Of a stretch of 64,000 bases of DNA, positions 63,591 to 64,000 are shown piece after piece. Position 1 is the stretch's first letter. Each line of letters begins with the position of its first letter. A program made the translations under genes and the position numbers. Location: contig JABXJS010000279.1 of NCBI GenBank assembly GCA_013538855.1, positions 50,804 to 114,803 on the forward strand, in the 5' to 3' direction. This DNA is from Herpetosiphonaceae bacterium (GTDB lineage: Bacteria > Chloroflexota > Chloroflexia > Chloroflexales > Herpetosiphonaceae). The notes under the pieces were generated by a model. The model was given only the letters and a program-made list of their open reading frames with translations, did not search any database and was not told where the DNA came from.

Positions 63591-64000
63591 AGTCACCGGT
63601 GCACGGTTGAATTTTTATGTCATGCTGATGTCCAGCGCTGCGTTTTTTCACGTCCGCGCCGCGTAGCCGCAGCTATTGCTCACCCGCCCGTCGGCCGCGA
63701 TTGCCCAGCGCCACGCTGGCCCGCTTGACGCTCTCATCTCACCCCACGGCGTGCGTTGCTGCGCCCTGCGACCCAGCAGCATCTACGAACATTATGTCAT
63801 GGTGATGTCCAGCGCTGCGTTTTTTTCACGTCCGCGCCGCGTAGCCGCAGCTATTACTCACCCGCCCGTCGGCCGCGATTGCCCAGCGCCACGCTGGCCC
63901 GCTTGACGCTCTCATCCCGCCCCACGGCGTGCGTTGCTGCGACCCAGCAGCACCCACAAACATTATGTCATGCTGATGTCCAGCGCTGCGTTTTTTCACG
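63591..64000. repeat. non-coding tandem repeats, units of 177 and 171 bp (and a partial third)
   Basis: Unit 1 is 63616-63792, unit 2 is 63793-63963, and a third unit starts at 63964 and runs off the window. Each starts TATGTCATG(C/G)TGATGTCCAG and goes on to GCGCTGCG, a run of six or seven T, then CACG, and contains CCCGCCCGTCGGCCGCGATT. Unit 2 differs by a 7-bp loss near its end, one extra T, and a few substitutions. The extra T and the deletion break any frame, so they are treated as non-coding. No gene is seen here. Confidence 0.85.

Noticed and set aside
63616..64000. CRISPR array
   Set aside because: Units are 171-177 bp and similar throughout, with no short repeat and variable spacer pattern, and no cas genes are seen.

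Overview
The window is a GC-rich, gene-dense bacterial chromosome segment. It most likely comes from the phylum Chloroflexota, class Chloroflexia. The clues are a PASTA-repeat Ser/Thr kinase, a membrane-anchored baseplate-J-like protein between alaS and ruvX, DUF2254 and DUF421 membrane proteins, a zinc-ribbon/beta-propeller membrane protein, and Ala/Thr/Pro-rich secreted proteins. The phylum call is an inference; no rRNA or other taxonomic marker is present. No tRNA, rRNA, CRISPR array, transposase or prophage was seen.

Layout. 1-7645: the tail of an alpha/beta hydrolase, a creatininase-like enzyme (minus), then a forward run of RNase-H-like exonuclease, PASTA kinase, small hypothetical, membrane-tethered phospholipase-D-like protein, glycosyltransferase and a lysophospholipase-like hydrolase. 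7650-13913: a lone receiver protein, malQ with a small membrane protein, a KdpD-sensor-like/USP protein with degenerate nucleotide motifs, a nuclease-like protein carrying an N-terminal LQRSVGNRAV motif known from contractile-injection-system cargo, and an NmrA-type reductase. 14097-21752: isochorismatase-family hydrolase, GlxA-type regulator, another alpha/beta hydrolase, a tandem 105-bp palindromic repeat, an HXXEE membrane protein, OsmC and a solitary hisD (both minus), a methyltransferase, and a secreted lipase behind a consensus promoter. 21880-30707: metallophosphoesterase, YbjN-like, DUF421, two copies of a structured non-coding element (24721-24840 and 26194-26334), methyltransferase, tRNA-dihydrouridine synthase, DUF885 peptidase, NUDIX, GNAT and HIT proteins. 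30742-35676 (minus): a tight set of treS, otsB, DUF2254 and a class-V aminotransferase. 35828-46530 (plus): zinc-ribbon/beta-propeller protein, a small phosphatase, a metalloprotease-like membrane protein, a degenerate small-GTPase-like protein, a double GNAT, alaS, the baseplate-J-like membrane protein and ruvX.

The last quarter is one gene, 46754-63532, encoding a secreted protein of about 5,590 residues. It has a signal peptide, cadherin-like and Ig-like modules, a von Willebrand type D domain, and then 21 two-module repeats of about 193 residues. Each repeat pairs a carboxypeptidase-regulatory-like module with a second module marked by a conserved Cys pair and an SG-x-WG turn. It ends with no visible surface anchor. 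A strong terminator follows, then non-coding tandem repeats of 177 and 171 bp that run off the window.

The most unusual items are the giant repeat protein, the LQRSVGNRAV-tagged nuclease-like protein, the kinase-less KdpD-like/USP protein, the duplicated palindromic 105-bp element, and the paired non-coding elements whose 3' hairpins keep their pairing despite sequence change.
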